From assembly GCA_046704085.1 (NCBI GenBank), contig JBJKSJ010000127.1:1-37819 (forward strand): a DNA stretch of 37,819 nucleotides. Reading direction: 5' to 3'. Position numbers and translations under genes: made by a program. Origin of the DNA: DATBHW01 sp046704085. GTDB lineage: Bacteria; Chloroflexota; Ktedonobacteria; Ktedonobacterales; DATBGS01. This document shows positions 31,199 through 37,819 of the stretch, piece after piece. The notes under the pieces were generated by a model. It worked only from the letters and a program-made list of their open reading frames with translations. It was not told the DNA's origin and did not search any database. Each line of letters opens with the position of its first letter. The first letter of the stretch is position 1.

Positions 31199-31528
31199 TC
31201 AGGGGCGAGGTCGATACCTGCTGCTGTTGCCACCAATCAACCGACCAATGAGAGCCAGCAGCAGCGCGCCGAGGAATGCCAGAATAGCCGTTCCCGTAAA
31301 GCGGAATACCTGATTGTTAATCAAGTCTGGCGCAATAAGTTGCAGGAGGATCGCCGCTATGAAGGCGCCGACCACCCCCAGAAGAATGTCGCCCAGGCAC
31401 CCATAGCCCCTGCCACGCACAATCTTTCCTGCTAGCCAGCCGCCAATGAGTCCTGCCACCGCCCATTCCAGGCATCCGACATCGAATTGCACACCAGAGA
31501 GGAATCCCAGGACAAACGTCGATGGCAT
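31199..31528 (-). CDS. GlsB/YeaQ/YmgE-family small membrane protein
   Basis: A 109-residue hydrophobic protein with three to four membrane segments and the family signature GLIGGWLAGKIVRGRGYGCLGDILLGVVGAFI, followed by LAFLGALLLALIGRLI and a basic C-terminus. The family (formerly transglycosylase-associated) is widespread, often stress-induced, and has no established biochemical activity. AAAAGGAG lies eight bases before ATG 31528. It sits 157 bases downstream of ftsW on the same strand. Confidence 0.9.
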   Translation of the reverse strand: MPSTFVLGFLSGVQFDVGCLEWAVAGLIGGWLAGKIVRGRGYGCLGDILLGVVGAFIAAILLQLIAPDLINNQVFRFTGTAILAFLGALLLALIGRLIGGNSSRYRPRP

Positions 31529-31685
31529 CTACATCTCCTTTTGTAGCGCAAAAGCATATCCCACGAAGGCCAGCCTCTCATGCCTCTTCGGAGCAGAAGC
31601 TCAAGGAACACTGGCTCTTGTTTTCCTGAACACTCTACGCTGGGGTTGCCCGTAAGGTTGCAAAACGTCAGGGCGAGCGTCACAG

Positions 31686-33050
31686 TCAAGCGGTGTCGGT
31701 GGCGGAGATGCGCAGCAGCAGCCCGATGATAATATAGTTCGCAATCAGCGAGCTACCGCCATAGGTAATGAACGGGAGAGGAATGCCCGTGAGCGGCATC
31801 AACTTCAGATTTCCGGCAATAATAATCATCGTCTGGATGGCAAAGATCGCCGTCAGCCCACCGGCCAGCAACTGATTGAACGCCGTCTTGGCGTGGGCAG
31901 CAATGCGGAAGCCGCGATGAATCAGCATAATATACAGCCCGATCAGCGCCATGACGCCCAGCAACCCAAACTCCTCGGCAACGGCGGCAAACACATAATC
32001 AGTCTGCACGGCGGGCACATTCGTGGGCGTTCCCAGGCCCAGGCCGGTGCCAAAAACACCTCCAGACCCAATCGCGATCAACCCCTGGCAGATTTGGTAG
32101 GCTGGCCCCAGAATAATCTGCCTGGTCGCGGGGTCAGTCGCATTACAATTAATGCCCACGACCGTCACACGCGCCTGGACATAGGAGAAGAGCTTGTAGC
32201 AGATCAGTGCGCCAACCGCAAAGAGAACCAATCCCCAGCCCACATACAGAACCCGGCCACTGCCCAGGTAGAGCATCGCCAGGAAGATTCCAAAGATCAG
32301 CAGCGCCAGACCCAGCTCGCGCAGCCCCACAAAGAGAATCAGAGCCATCCCCAGCATCAGCAAGAGCGGGCCAAACTGTTTCAGCGGCGGCACAGGGATA
32401 AAGCCCAGCTTGGGTCCACCCTCGCCAAGAATCTCGCGGTTTTCAGCCACATAGGCCGCAAAAAAGATAACCAGACAAATCTTCAGTAATTCAGTAGGCT
32501 GAAATGGAATGCCCCCACCCGGACCGGGCAGATTCAACTCATCATGGGTCGGGCTATCAAAATTGATATGCGTGGTGAGAACACGCACCAGGCTAATGCC
32601 CACCAGCACAATTCCAAAGGCGGCAAATGTATACTTATACCGACTGATCCAGAGCGTCCCACGTCGGGTGAACAGCACCGTCAGCAGGCAGCCAAGCAGC
32701 CCGATCAGCAGCCAGAGCAACTGTTTGTTGCCCAGGGTCGGCGAAGGCGGGTTAAGCGCCGGGCCAAGGCGCAGCGCCATCAACACGCCAAAGACGCTCA
32801 GCAAACCAACAATCGGAAACAACACCTGATCAGCTTGAGGGAGCAGGATAGTCAGCAGGATATGTGTCACTAGCAGCGCGGCAATGACCCCAATCGCAGG
32901 AATCAGGCTATCTAGTGTCGGCAAGCTCACCTTGTCCGAATGGTTATCGACCAGCACCAACATCACCATGCCCGTCAGCATAAACAGGCACGGCAAGAGC
33001 AGCAATTGCAATTCACGCCAGCGATAACGATGTATGCCCTGAAACATCAT
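31686..33050 (-). CDS. FtsW/RodA/SpoVE-family peptidoglycan glycosyltransferase (SEDS)
   Basis: SEDS proteins polymerise lipid II into glycan strands together with a class B penicillin-binding protein at the septum or sidewall. The 454-residue protein has about ten to twelve membrane segments. The family motifs include FQPTELLKICLVIFFAAYV, LRELGLALLIFGIFLAMLYLGSGR, AVQTDYVFAAVAEEFGLLGV and the C-terminal GIPLPFITYGGSSLIANYIIIGLLLRI. I chose ATG 33050 (ATG 33047 directly follows); the 46 upstream codons overlap the FHA gene and look non-coding. It follows fhaA-fhaB, as rodA does in Actinobacteria, which favours a RodA-like partner of FHA signalling. The PBP and PknA/B kinases of that cluster are absent. 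Confidence 0.93.
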   Translation of the reverse strand: MMFQGIHRYRWRELQLLLLPCLFMLTGMVMLVLVDNHSDKVSLPTLDSLIPAIGVIAALLVTHILLTILLPQADQVLFPIVGLLSVFGVLMALRLGPALNPPSPTLGNKQLLWLLIGLLGCLLTVLFTRRGTLWISRYKYTFAAFGIVLVGISLVRVLTTHINFDSPTHDELNLPGPGGGIPFQPTELLKICLVIFFAAYVAENREILGEGGPKLGFIPVPPLKQFGPLLLMLGMALILFVGLRELGLALLIFGIFLAMLYLGSGRVLYVGWGLVLFAVGALICYKLFSYVQARVTVVGINCNATDPATRQIILGPAYQICQGLIAIGSGGVFGTGLGLGTPTNVPAVQTDYVFAAVAEEFGLLGVMALIGLYIMLIHRGFRIAAHAKTAFNQLLAGGLTAIFAIQTMIIIAGNLKLMPLTGIPLPFITYGGSSLIANYIIIGLLLRISATDTA

Positions 33051-33111
33051 GCCCCCATCCAGAAACGCACATTGACTGTATCCACACGGCAAGCAAAGAG
33101 CGCCTGGTGTT

Positions 33112-33588
33112 CTAGACGCCAAACTTGAACGTGACCACCCCATCCATCGGACCCAACACCAGTAGATCGCCAGGCCGCGCCGGAACACCCTGCCCGGCTG
33201 GAACCTGCGTTCCGTTCAGGAAGGTCTTGTTGCGGCTCCCCATATCCTCGACCCACCATTGCCGATCATGGTACGTAATGCGCGCGTGTTCGCTGGAAAT
33301 GCGGCTATCTTCCAGCACCACCGTGTTTGTTGGGCCACGCCCAATGGTCGTCACTGGCTCAATGTCAATGCGATGGCCTGGCCGCAGCGGCATCGGCCCC
33401 GGCTTAACAACAATCAGATAGCCCAGCCCCTTATGCGCGGTCGTACCACCTCGTGCTGCCCCGGCGCCACTTGACATCCGCACCAGATCTCGTCGGACGA
33501 CGAAGATCAACTGGATCAGGAACAGATAGATCAGCGCAACCAGCACGATCCGCAGGATAAACAAAAATTGATCAAGCTGTAAGTTCAT
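33112..33588 (-). CDS. FhaB-like membrane-anchored FHA domain protein
   Basis: A 158-residue protein with an N-terminal transmembrane segment (FILRIVLVALIYLFLIQLIFVV) and one C-terminal FHA domain. The phosphothreonine-binding residues are visible: TIGRGPTNTVVLEDSRISSEHARI (Gly, Arg, Ser, His), then WWVEDMGSRNKTFLNG. FHA domains bind pThr peptides made by PknB-type kinases. The layout and length match mycobacterial FhaB/FipA, which scaffolds cell-division proteins. The gene starts 12 bases after the fhaA stop and ends 61 bases before ftsW. Confidence 0.92.
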   Translation of the reverse strand: MNLQLDQFLFILRIVLVALIYLFLIQLIFVVRRDLVRMSSGAGAARGGTTAHKGLGYLIVVKPGPMPLRPGHRIDIEPVTTIGRGPTNTVVLEDSRISSEHARITYHDRQWWVEDMGSRNKTFLNGTQVPAGQGVPARPGDLLVLGPMDGVVTFKFGV

Positions 33589-33600
33589 GGACGGTCGCTC

Positions 33601-34572
33601 TTACCTCCGTTGGTGAAAAATAAAGTCATAGCTCCCAACCGAGACAAGGTCTCCATCGCGCAGCGTATGCTGGCGCACGGTCGTATGGTTGATACCTATG
33701 CCATTCAAGCTACCCAGGTCATAGATGACAAAGCGACCATTCTCATAGCGGACCTGGGCATGATGCCGCGAGACCCGCCGATCATTGACCACAATATCAT
33801 TAGAGACATGCCGACCGATCTGGATGACTTCCCGATCCAACCGATACACCTGCTCTGCGCCCGTCTGGCTGCCACGACGGCGCAAGCGGAGAACCGCCTG
33901 GGGCATCTGTGGCGCTGGTGCGGCTGCTTGCTGCAATGGCCCGGCCTGGCGGATAAATGGCCCGCCTGCCGCGTCAGGCGGCTGCTGTGGGTTCGCTGCT
34001 GGCGCCTGGGGAGGATATACTTGCCCGGCAGCCTGCCCGCCCCATTGCTGCGCAGCGGGCTGGTGCAAACGCGCTTGCTGCGCTTCCTGAAGCGCCTGCT
34101 GGATTCCCGCCGAAACATCAATCGTCACCGTATTCATCGGCTCGCCCGCTCCAGCTACCGCCTGGGCCGCGACAGGGTCTTGCGCTGGGTGATGCGAATC
34201 GACCAGACTGGATTCAATATGTACAGCGCCCACAATCAAATGCGCATCAACATGCAGCTTGACGATTGGTTTGGTCGTCAGCGTATAGCCGCGCTCGCGG
34301 GCCACGTCGATCAAATACTGTTGCAGTTCAGGGATCAGCGCGCGCCAGGCGCTGAGGGCGTCATAATCCTTCTGACTCAGCGCCACCTCATACACGTTAT
34401 GCGCCTGGCGGCGACCCTCGCCCATAATCAGGAGGTTATCCTCCATATGACGCTCCAGCTTCCGCTTCAGTTCCACTGGCTGCAATTTCGTGCGGAACAC
34501 GCGGCCAAAGCTCCCTTCTACCAGCGATGTCATCAATGACTCGAACTTGGTGAGTACGTTCACCGCTCTCAC
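33601..34572 (-). CDS. FhaA-like protein: DUF3662 domain plus C-terminal FHA domain
   Basis: A 323-residue protein. The N-terminal DUF3662 domain (about 1-130) opens VLTKFESLMTSLVEGSFGRVF and contains LQPVELKRKLERHMED and VYEVALSQKDYDAL. A Gln/Ala/Pro-rich linker (about 150-230) leads to a C-terminal FHA domain with VIQIGRHVSNDIVVNDRRVS, RHHAQVRYENGRFVIYDLGS and LNGIGIN. This is the architecture of mycobacterial FhaA, which binds phosphorylated MviN and regulates peptidoglycan synthesis. GTG 34572 overlaps the ribF stop in GTGA, suggesting coupling. GTG 34563, nine bases after GAGGGG, is the alternative start. With fhaB and the SEDS gene it forms a conserved envelope-control module. Confidence 0.92.
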   Translation of the reverse strand: MRAVNVLTKFESLMTSLVEGSFGRVFRTKLQPVELKRKLERHMEDNLLIMGEGRRQAHNVYEVALSQKDYDALSAWRALIPELQQYLIDVARERGYTLTTKPIVKLHVDAHLIVGAVHIESSLVDSHHPAQDPVAAQAVAGAGEPMNTVTIDVSAGIQQALQEAQQARLHQPAAQQWGGQAAGQVYPPQAPAANPQQPPDAAGGPFIRQAGPLQQAAAPAPQMPQAVLRLRRRGSQTGAEQVYRLDREVIQIGRHVSNDIVVNDRRVSRHHAQVRYENGRFVIYDLGSLNGIGINHTTVRQHTLRDGDLVSVGSYDFIFHQRR

Positions 34573-35519
34573 CCCTCTCTGCCTTCGCGTTCAGCAGAGC
34601 GAGCCAGCGCCAGGCGGGCCTGCTGGACATCTGCTGCAATCTGCGCCTTTAACGCATCCAGACCAGCAAAACGACGTTCCTCGCGTAAACGCGCAACAAA
34701 TCGCACTTCCAGTTCTTTGCCATAGAGATCTTCTTGCGCATCCAGCAGATAGACCTCAGTGAGATGCTTCGTCCCATCCACTGTCGGGCGTACCCCAATA
34801 TTTGTCACACCCTCATAGAATCGCTCTTCCACACGCACGCGGACGGCATAGACCCCATCGGCGGGGAGGATCTTTTGCGGGTCAATCGCTAGATTGGCCG
34901 TTGGGAAGCCCAGCAGGCGCCCGCGCTGATCGCCTTTCACCACCAGGCCACGCGCGCTATAAGGGCGACCGAGCAGGCTTTCTGTTGCCTTGACCTGCCC
35001 CTCTGCCAGCAAATGACGAATGTGCGTGCTGCTGATCCTCTGTTGATTATCACGCTGTAAATCAACCGTTTGCACCGCGAAGCCATGCGCCTGCCCATAG
35101 GCGCCCAGAAAAGCCATCGTACCCTCGCGGTTATGCCCAAAAACGAAATCGGCCCCCTCCACCAAAACGTGCAGCGCCACATGCTGCATCAGCAGATCGA
35201 TAAAATCGCCCGCCGAGGTCATCGCCAGCGTCGGCGTAAAGGGCATCACGACGACCACATCCAGATTGCCCAGCCCTGCCAGCAGGTCCAGCTTCTCCTC
35301 AAGCATCGTCAGGTAACGGACCTGCTGCTCCGGGTGTAGCACCTCCAGCGGATGCGGCCAGAAGGTAATCATCCCCGCCTTGCCGCCCACCGCAGCAGCC
35401 GCCTGCGCCGTCTGCTGGATGAGATGCTGATGCCCCCGATGGATACCATCGAATACGCCAGCGGTCAGGGCATAGGGTGCATCTGGTGTGAGTGCCGCAA
35501 GATCACGAATAACCTGCAT
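34569..35519 (-). CDS. ribF: Bifunctional riboflavin kinase/FAD synthetase
   Basis: RibF makes FMN from riboflavin and FAD from FMN. The N-terminal adenylyltransferase domain has the nucleotidyltransferase signature AGVFDGIHRGHQHLI and the downstream ISSTHIRHLLAEGQV. The C-terminal kinase domain has GRLLGFPTANL with the essential PTAN, then GVYAVRVRV and TNIGVRPT. Length (316 residues) is normal. It lies downstream of truB, as in many bacteria, but a 366-base gap with its own promoter separates them. It overlaps fhaA by four bases (GTGA). Confidence 0.97.
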   Translation of the reverse strand: MQVIRDLAALTPDAPYALTAGVFDGIHRGHQHLIQQTAQAAAAVGGKAGMITFWPHPLEVLHPEQQVRYLTMLEEKLDLLAGLGNLDVVVVMPFTPTLAMTSAGDFIDLLMQHVALHVLVEGADFVFGHNREGTMAFLGAYGQAHGFAVQTVDLQRDNQQRISSTHIRHLLAEGQVKATESLLGRPYSARGLVVKGDQRGRLLGFPTANLAIDPQKILPADGVYAVRVRVEERFYEGVTNIGVRPTVDGTKHLTEVYLLDAQEDLYGKELEVRFVARLREERRFAGLDALKAQIAADVQQARLALARSAEREGREG

Positions 35520-35656
35520 ATCGGTGCTTCTTTGTCTCCTGATCTATACTACCACAGCAGGGCAGTGCCCGCAATCAGTATGTTTCCACCCAGAGATATG
35601 TTTCTTCTGCCGCGTTCCCTGCTGCGCTCTCTGCCATGCCTTCATCCCTCACTGCC

Positions 35657-35686
35657 ATTATACCGTTCCAGAGAGAGCAGCCCCAA
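35657..35686 (-). promoter_or_regulatory. Promoter upstream of ribF-fhaA-fhaB-ftsW
   Basis: On the minus strand TTGGGG (35686-35681), an 18-base spacer and TATAAT (35662-35657). The -10 is consensus and the -35 matches only at TTG, which suits an activator-dependent promoter. The predicted start is near 35650. Confidence 0.6.
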
Positions 35687-35707
35687 AACGGAAACTTTCA
35701 GTGCTTG

Positions 35708-35723
35708 TGTGACGCAGTTCACA
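35708..35723. promoter_or_regulatory. CRP-type palindrome upstream of the ribF promoter
   Basis: TGTGACGCAGTTCACA is an exact match to the CRP consensus TGTGA-N6-TCACA. Its centre lies about 65 bases before the predicted ribF start and 22 bases upstream of the -35, near the position of class I activator sites (-61.5). The match is seen directly; binding by a Crp/Fnr-family regulator is inferred. Confidence 0.55.
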
Positions 35724-35885
35724 TTCCTTTTCCTCAAATATCCGACCAATGTCCGCTCCCGTGCTAGCTCCCGCGCTAGCGAGCAGGGTTCATCTCTTCT
35801 AACTCCACATGCTAGAACGGATAGAAGACCGCCAGGGTTTCCAGATGCTGCTGCCAGGCAAAAAACGTGAGAAAACGGCCCGCCT

Positions 35886-36845
35886 TTATTCGGCTGACAC
35901 GCTCGTGAGTACTTTATGAGGATGCCAGGCATGGGCCGCTGCCTGCCAGCGCAATATTGCCAGAAAGCGCCCATCGATGGAGTAAGCGCGCAGCAAAGGC
36001 GCCTCGCTCTCATGTTCTGGGGCGCCTTCAGCATCGCTAACTTCTTCTGAGGTAGCTAAGAGTGTGGGGAGACTGTCCGGTGCGGGATAATGGAGATTCT
36101 GCCCTTGCAGGACCAGTTTCTCTGTTGCCGGACCAACAATGACCGCCATGCGGTCGAGCAGCGCTTCATCGGGCGCATAGAGATAGTCAGGCCAGCTTCC
36201 ATCCTCAAGAGCCTGAGCCAATTCCTCCAGAGTCAGGCTCTCCTCCAGCGTAAATGGCCCGCTGCGCAAGCGCACCAGGCCGCCCAGATACGCCCCACAC
36301 CCTAGCCGCTCACCCAGATCATAGGCCAGCGAACGAATATACGTGCCCTTGCTGCACTCAACTTCCAGCGTCAGCGCCGGAGGCTGCCAGTCCAGGAGAA
36401 CGAGCTGGAAGATTTCTACCGGGCGCGCCTGACGCGGCGCTTCAATGCCCGCGCGGGCCAGCTTATAGAGCGGCTGCCCGGCAGATTTGATCGCCGAATA
36501 CAGCGGGGGAAGCTGCATCTGGCGACCTAGAAACGTTGGCAGCGCCGCCGCAATATCTTCGCGCGTCAGATGCACAGGCGCGCTGCGTACGACCTCGCCC
36601 TCGGCATCGTAAGTAGCGGTCACAGCCCCAAAGACAACGATGGCCCGGTAGCGTTTCCCACTCTCGCTGAGATACTCCGCAACCCGCGTGGCCTGACCCA
36701 GACAGATGGGCAAAACGCCGCTCGCGGCAGGGTCCAGCGTGCCCGCGTGGCCCACACGCTTCTGCCGCGTGAGCCGTCGCACCCGCGCAACGACATCATG
36801 CGAGGTCATGCCAATAGCTTTATCGATGTTAAAAATCCCATCCAT
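35886..36845 (-). CDS. truB: tRNA pseudouridine(55) synthase
   Basis: TruB isomerises U55 of the tRNA T-loop to pseudouridine and also helps tRNA folding. The catalytic Asp is D38 in VGHAGTLDPAASGVLP. The N-terminal GIFNIDKAIGMTSHDVV, the RYRAIVVFG segment and CSKGTYIRSLAYDLGERLGCGAYL are typical. Length (319 residues) is slightly above average, with an acidic insert (SEEVSDAEGAPEHESE) before the C-terminal PUA-like strand. No strong ribosome-binding site is visible before ATG 36845, which suggests translation linked to upstream genes. It follows the DHH gene after 65 bases. Confidence 0.97.
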   Translation of the reverse strand: MDGIFNIDKAIGMTSHDVVARVRRLTRQKRVGHAGTLDPAASGVLPICLGQATRVAEYLSESGKRYRAIVVFGAVTATYDAEGEVVRSAPVHLTREDIAAALPTFLGRQMQLPPLYSAIKSAGQPLYKLARAGIEAPRQARPVEIFQLVLLDWQPPALTLEVECSKGTYIRSLAYDLGERLGCGAYLGGLVRLRSGPFTLEESLTLEELAQALEDGSWPDYLYAPDEALLDRMAVIVGPATEKLVLQGQNLHYPAPDSLPTLLATSEEVSDAEGAPEHESEAPLLRAYSIDGRFLAILRWQAAAHAWHPHKVLTSVSAE

Positions 36846-36910
36846 CTGCGCGGAGCAAGTGGCCGTCTAATCAACAATCAGCGAAGAAACCATCATCTGA
36901 AACAAGCGAT

Positions 36911-37819
36911 CTACTGCTTCCTCACACACTCCTGGGCGCGCAACTGCTCTTCCAGGTATGCCAACGCCTCGCGTTTGGCCTCTGCCAGCGTGCCCTGGAA
37001 GGTGAAACCGGCAGCACGCACATGCCCGCCACCACCGAAATGGGCCGCTATCGCCGCCGCATCATAGGGATGCACGGTGCGCAAACTCACGCGCGGCAAG
37101 CCATCAGGATGCTCCTTAAACAGTGCTGCAATCTGCGCGCCCTGAATATCAATCAAATAGCTGGGCAAGCCATCATCCAGATCGGCGGTTGCACCGGCCT
37201 TTTGCAGCATCTCCGCCTTCAACACCGACCAGACGAGCCGACCATCCAACGAACTTTCAATGGCGCTGAGTACCTGCCCCCACAGCCGCGCTTTCGGCAA
37301 AGGATTGATGCGATAGACCGGCTTGACAATCTCGGCAGGCGCCACCCCAGAGCGCATCAGGTGAGCAGCCACCTCCAGCGTGCGCGGTGTCGTGGCGCTG
37401 AACTCGAAGGAGCGGGTATCCGTGATGATGCCCGTCAGCAGACACACGGCTGCGTCGCGGGAAATGCTCACGCCAAGTTGCATCAGCATCAGCGTAATCA
37501 CTTCCGCTGTTGCCGCCGAGGCGACATCGATAATATTCACCTGCCCACAACCCCGCGAGGTCACATGATGATCCAGATTCACCACTGGCGCTTGCTCCAG
37601 AAACGCGCGATGTCGCTCATAGAGCGCCCCATAGCGGCTCAATTCGCCAGCATCCAGCGCAACGACCAGATCAAACGCTTCATCTCCCAGATCAGCTTGC
37701 ACCGCAGCGACACCAGGCAAAAAAGCGTAGACCGCCGGGGCAGGATCGGCACAGGCGACAAAGCAGTGCTTGCCCAATTCCCCCAGCACATGCGCCAGCC
37801 CCAACGCCGACCCCAGCGC
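36911..37819 (-). CDS. DHH/DHHA1 phosphoesterase, NrnA-like (5' end outside window)
   Basis: The frame is open to the right edge, so the N-terminus, including the first metal-binding HxxPDxD motif, is missing. What is visible begins ALGSALGLAHVLGELGK, the segment that normally follows DGDAIGS. Next come VVALDAGELSRYG (metal Asp) and the DHH motif VVNLDHHVTS. The helical linker contains LLTGIITDTRSFEFS. The DHHA1 domain ends with FGGGGHVRAAGFTFQG. The family degrades short oligoribonucleotides, pAp or cyclic dinucleotide products. The order DHH-truB-ribF corresponds to the rbfA-nrnA-truB-ribF end of nusA-infB operons, which should continue beyond the window. 302 residues are present. Confidence 0.93.
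   Translation of the reverse strand, partial: ALGSALGLAHVLGELGKHCFVACADPAPAVYAFLPGVAAVQADLGDEAFDLVVALDAGELSRYGALYERHRAFLEQAPVVNLDHHVTSRGCGQVNIIDVASAATAEVITLMLMQLGVSISRDAAVCLLTGIITDTRSFEFSATTPRTLEVAAHLMRSGVAPAEIVKPVYRINPLPKARLWGQVLSAIESSLDGRLVWSVLKAEMLQKAGATADLDDGLPSYLIDIQGAQIAALFKEHPDGLPRVSLRTVHPYDAAAIAAHFGGGGHVRAAGFTFQGTLAEAKREALAYLEEQLRAQECVRKQ

Larger units (their letters stand above)
35520..35885. other. Intergenic region between truB and ribF
   Basis: This 366-base gap is unusually long for truB-ribF. On the minus strand it contains a promoter (35686-35657), an exact CRP-type palindrome (35708-35723) and a 12-base near-tandem GCTCCCGYGCTA (35755-35778). No gene is supported; an open frame crossing from truB antisense has no signature. 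Confidence 0.65.

Noticed and set aside
33051..33188. 46-codon N-terminal extension of the FtsW/RodA gene
   Set aside because: It overlaps the FHA gene and contains Cys/Trp/Arg-rich non-family sequence; membrane segments begin after ATG 33050.

Overview
The window is about 60% G+C, gene-dense and reads as one stretch of bacterial chromosome without insertion sequences, phage genes or CRISPR arrays. The gene set suggests Chloroflexota, possibly Ktedonobacteria. It combines an HslU/HslV pair next to topA, a T-box-controlled threonyl-tRNA synthetase without a TGS domain, FhaA/FhaB-type FHA proteins next to an FtsW/RodA protein, a GAF/class III nucleotide cyclase, an AcuC-like deacetylase and a GH15 glucoamylase. 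The phylum is inferred from gene content only; no 16S rRNA gene is present.

Layout. 1-6521 (minus strand): topA, hslV, hslU, rpsT and a NarL-type histidine kinase that runs off the left edge. 6998-14531 (plus strand): a DUF971 protein, an orphan purS, a T-box leader with thrS, a polytopic GT-C-like membrane protein, infC (read here from an ATT start), and a large GAF-PAS-like-adenylate/guanylate cyclase. 14587-18604 (minus): the tight operon sucC-sucD-deacetylase-GNAT. 18872-20319 (plus): a universal stress protein, a GAF protein and tRNA-Ala(CGC). 20387-23236 (minus): a PP2C phosphatase with a basic tail and a YifB/ComM AAA ATPase. 23484-24341 (plus): a 3-hydroxyacyl-CoA dehydrogenase. 24363-29621 (minus): clpS, a DUF4349 lipoprotein, a GH15 glucoamylase with a Nudix hydrolase upstream, and a degenerate receiver-domain protein. 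30095-31144 (plus): a polytopic protein of unknown function. 31199-37819 (minus): a GlsB/YeaQ protein, then ftsW/rodA, fhaB, fhaA, ribF, truB and a DHH phosphoesterase cut by the right edge (nrnA-truB-ribF is the usual distal part of nusA-infB operons).

Themes. Translation and its control are well represented (rpsT, thrS with T-box, infC with a probable AUU start, tRNA-Ala, truB). Proteolysis is represented by HslVU and ClpS. Signalling genes (histidine kinase, cyclase, two GAF proteins, USP, PP2C, two FHA proteins, pseudo-receiver) are numerous. The two most suggestive systems are the sucCD-deacetylase-GNAT operon, which looks like a dedicated reversible acylation module on succinyl-CoA synthetase or its products, and the FHA-FHA-FtsW cell-envelope module attached to ribF, whose upstream region carries an exact CRP-type palindrome. 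Several promoters share an extended -10 element of the form TATGGTATAnT.
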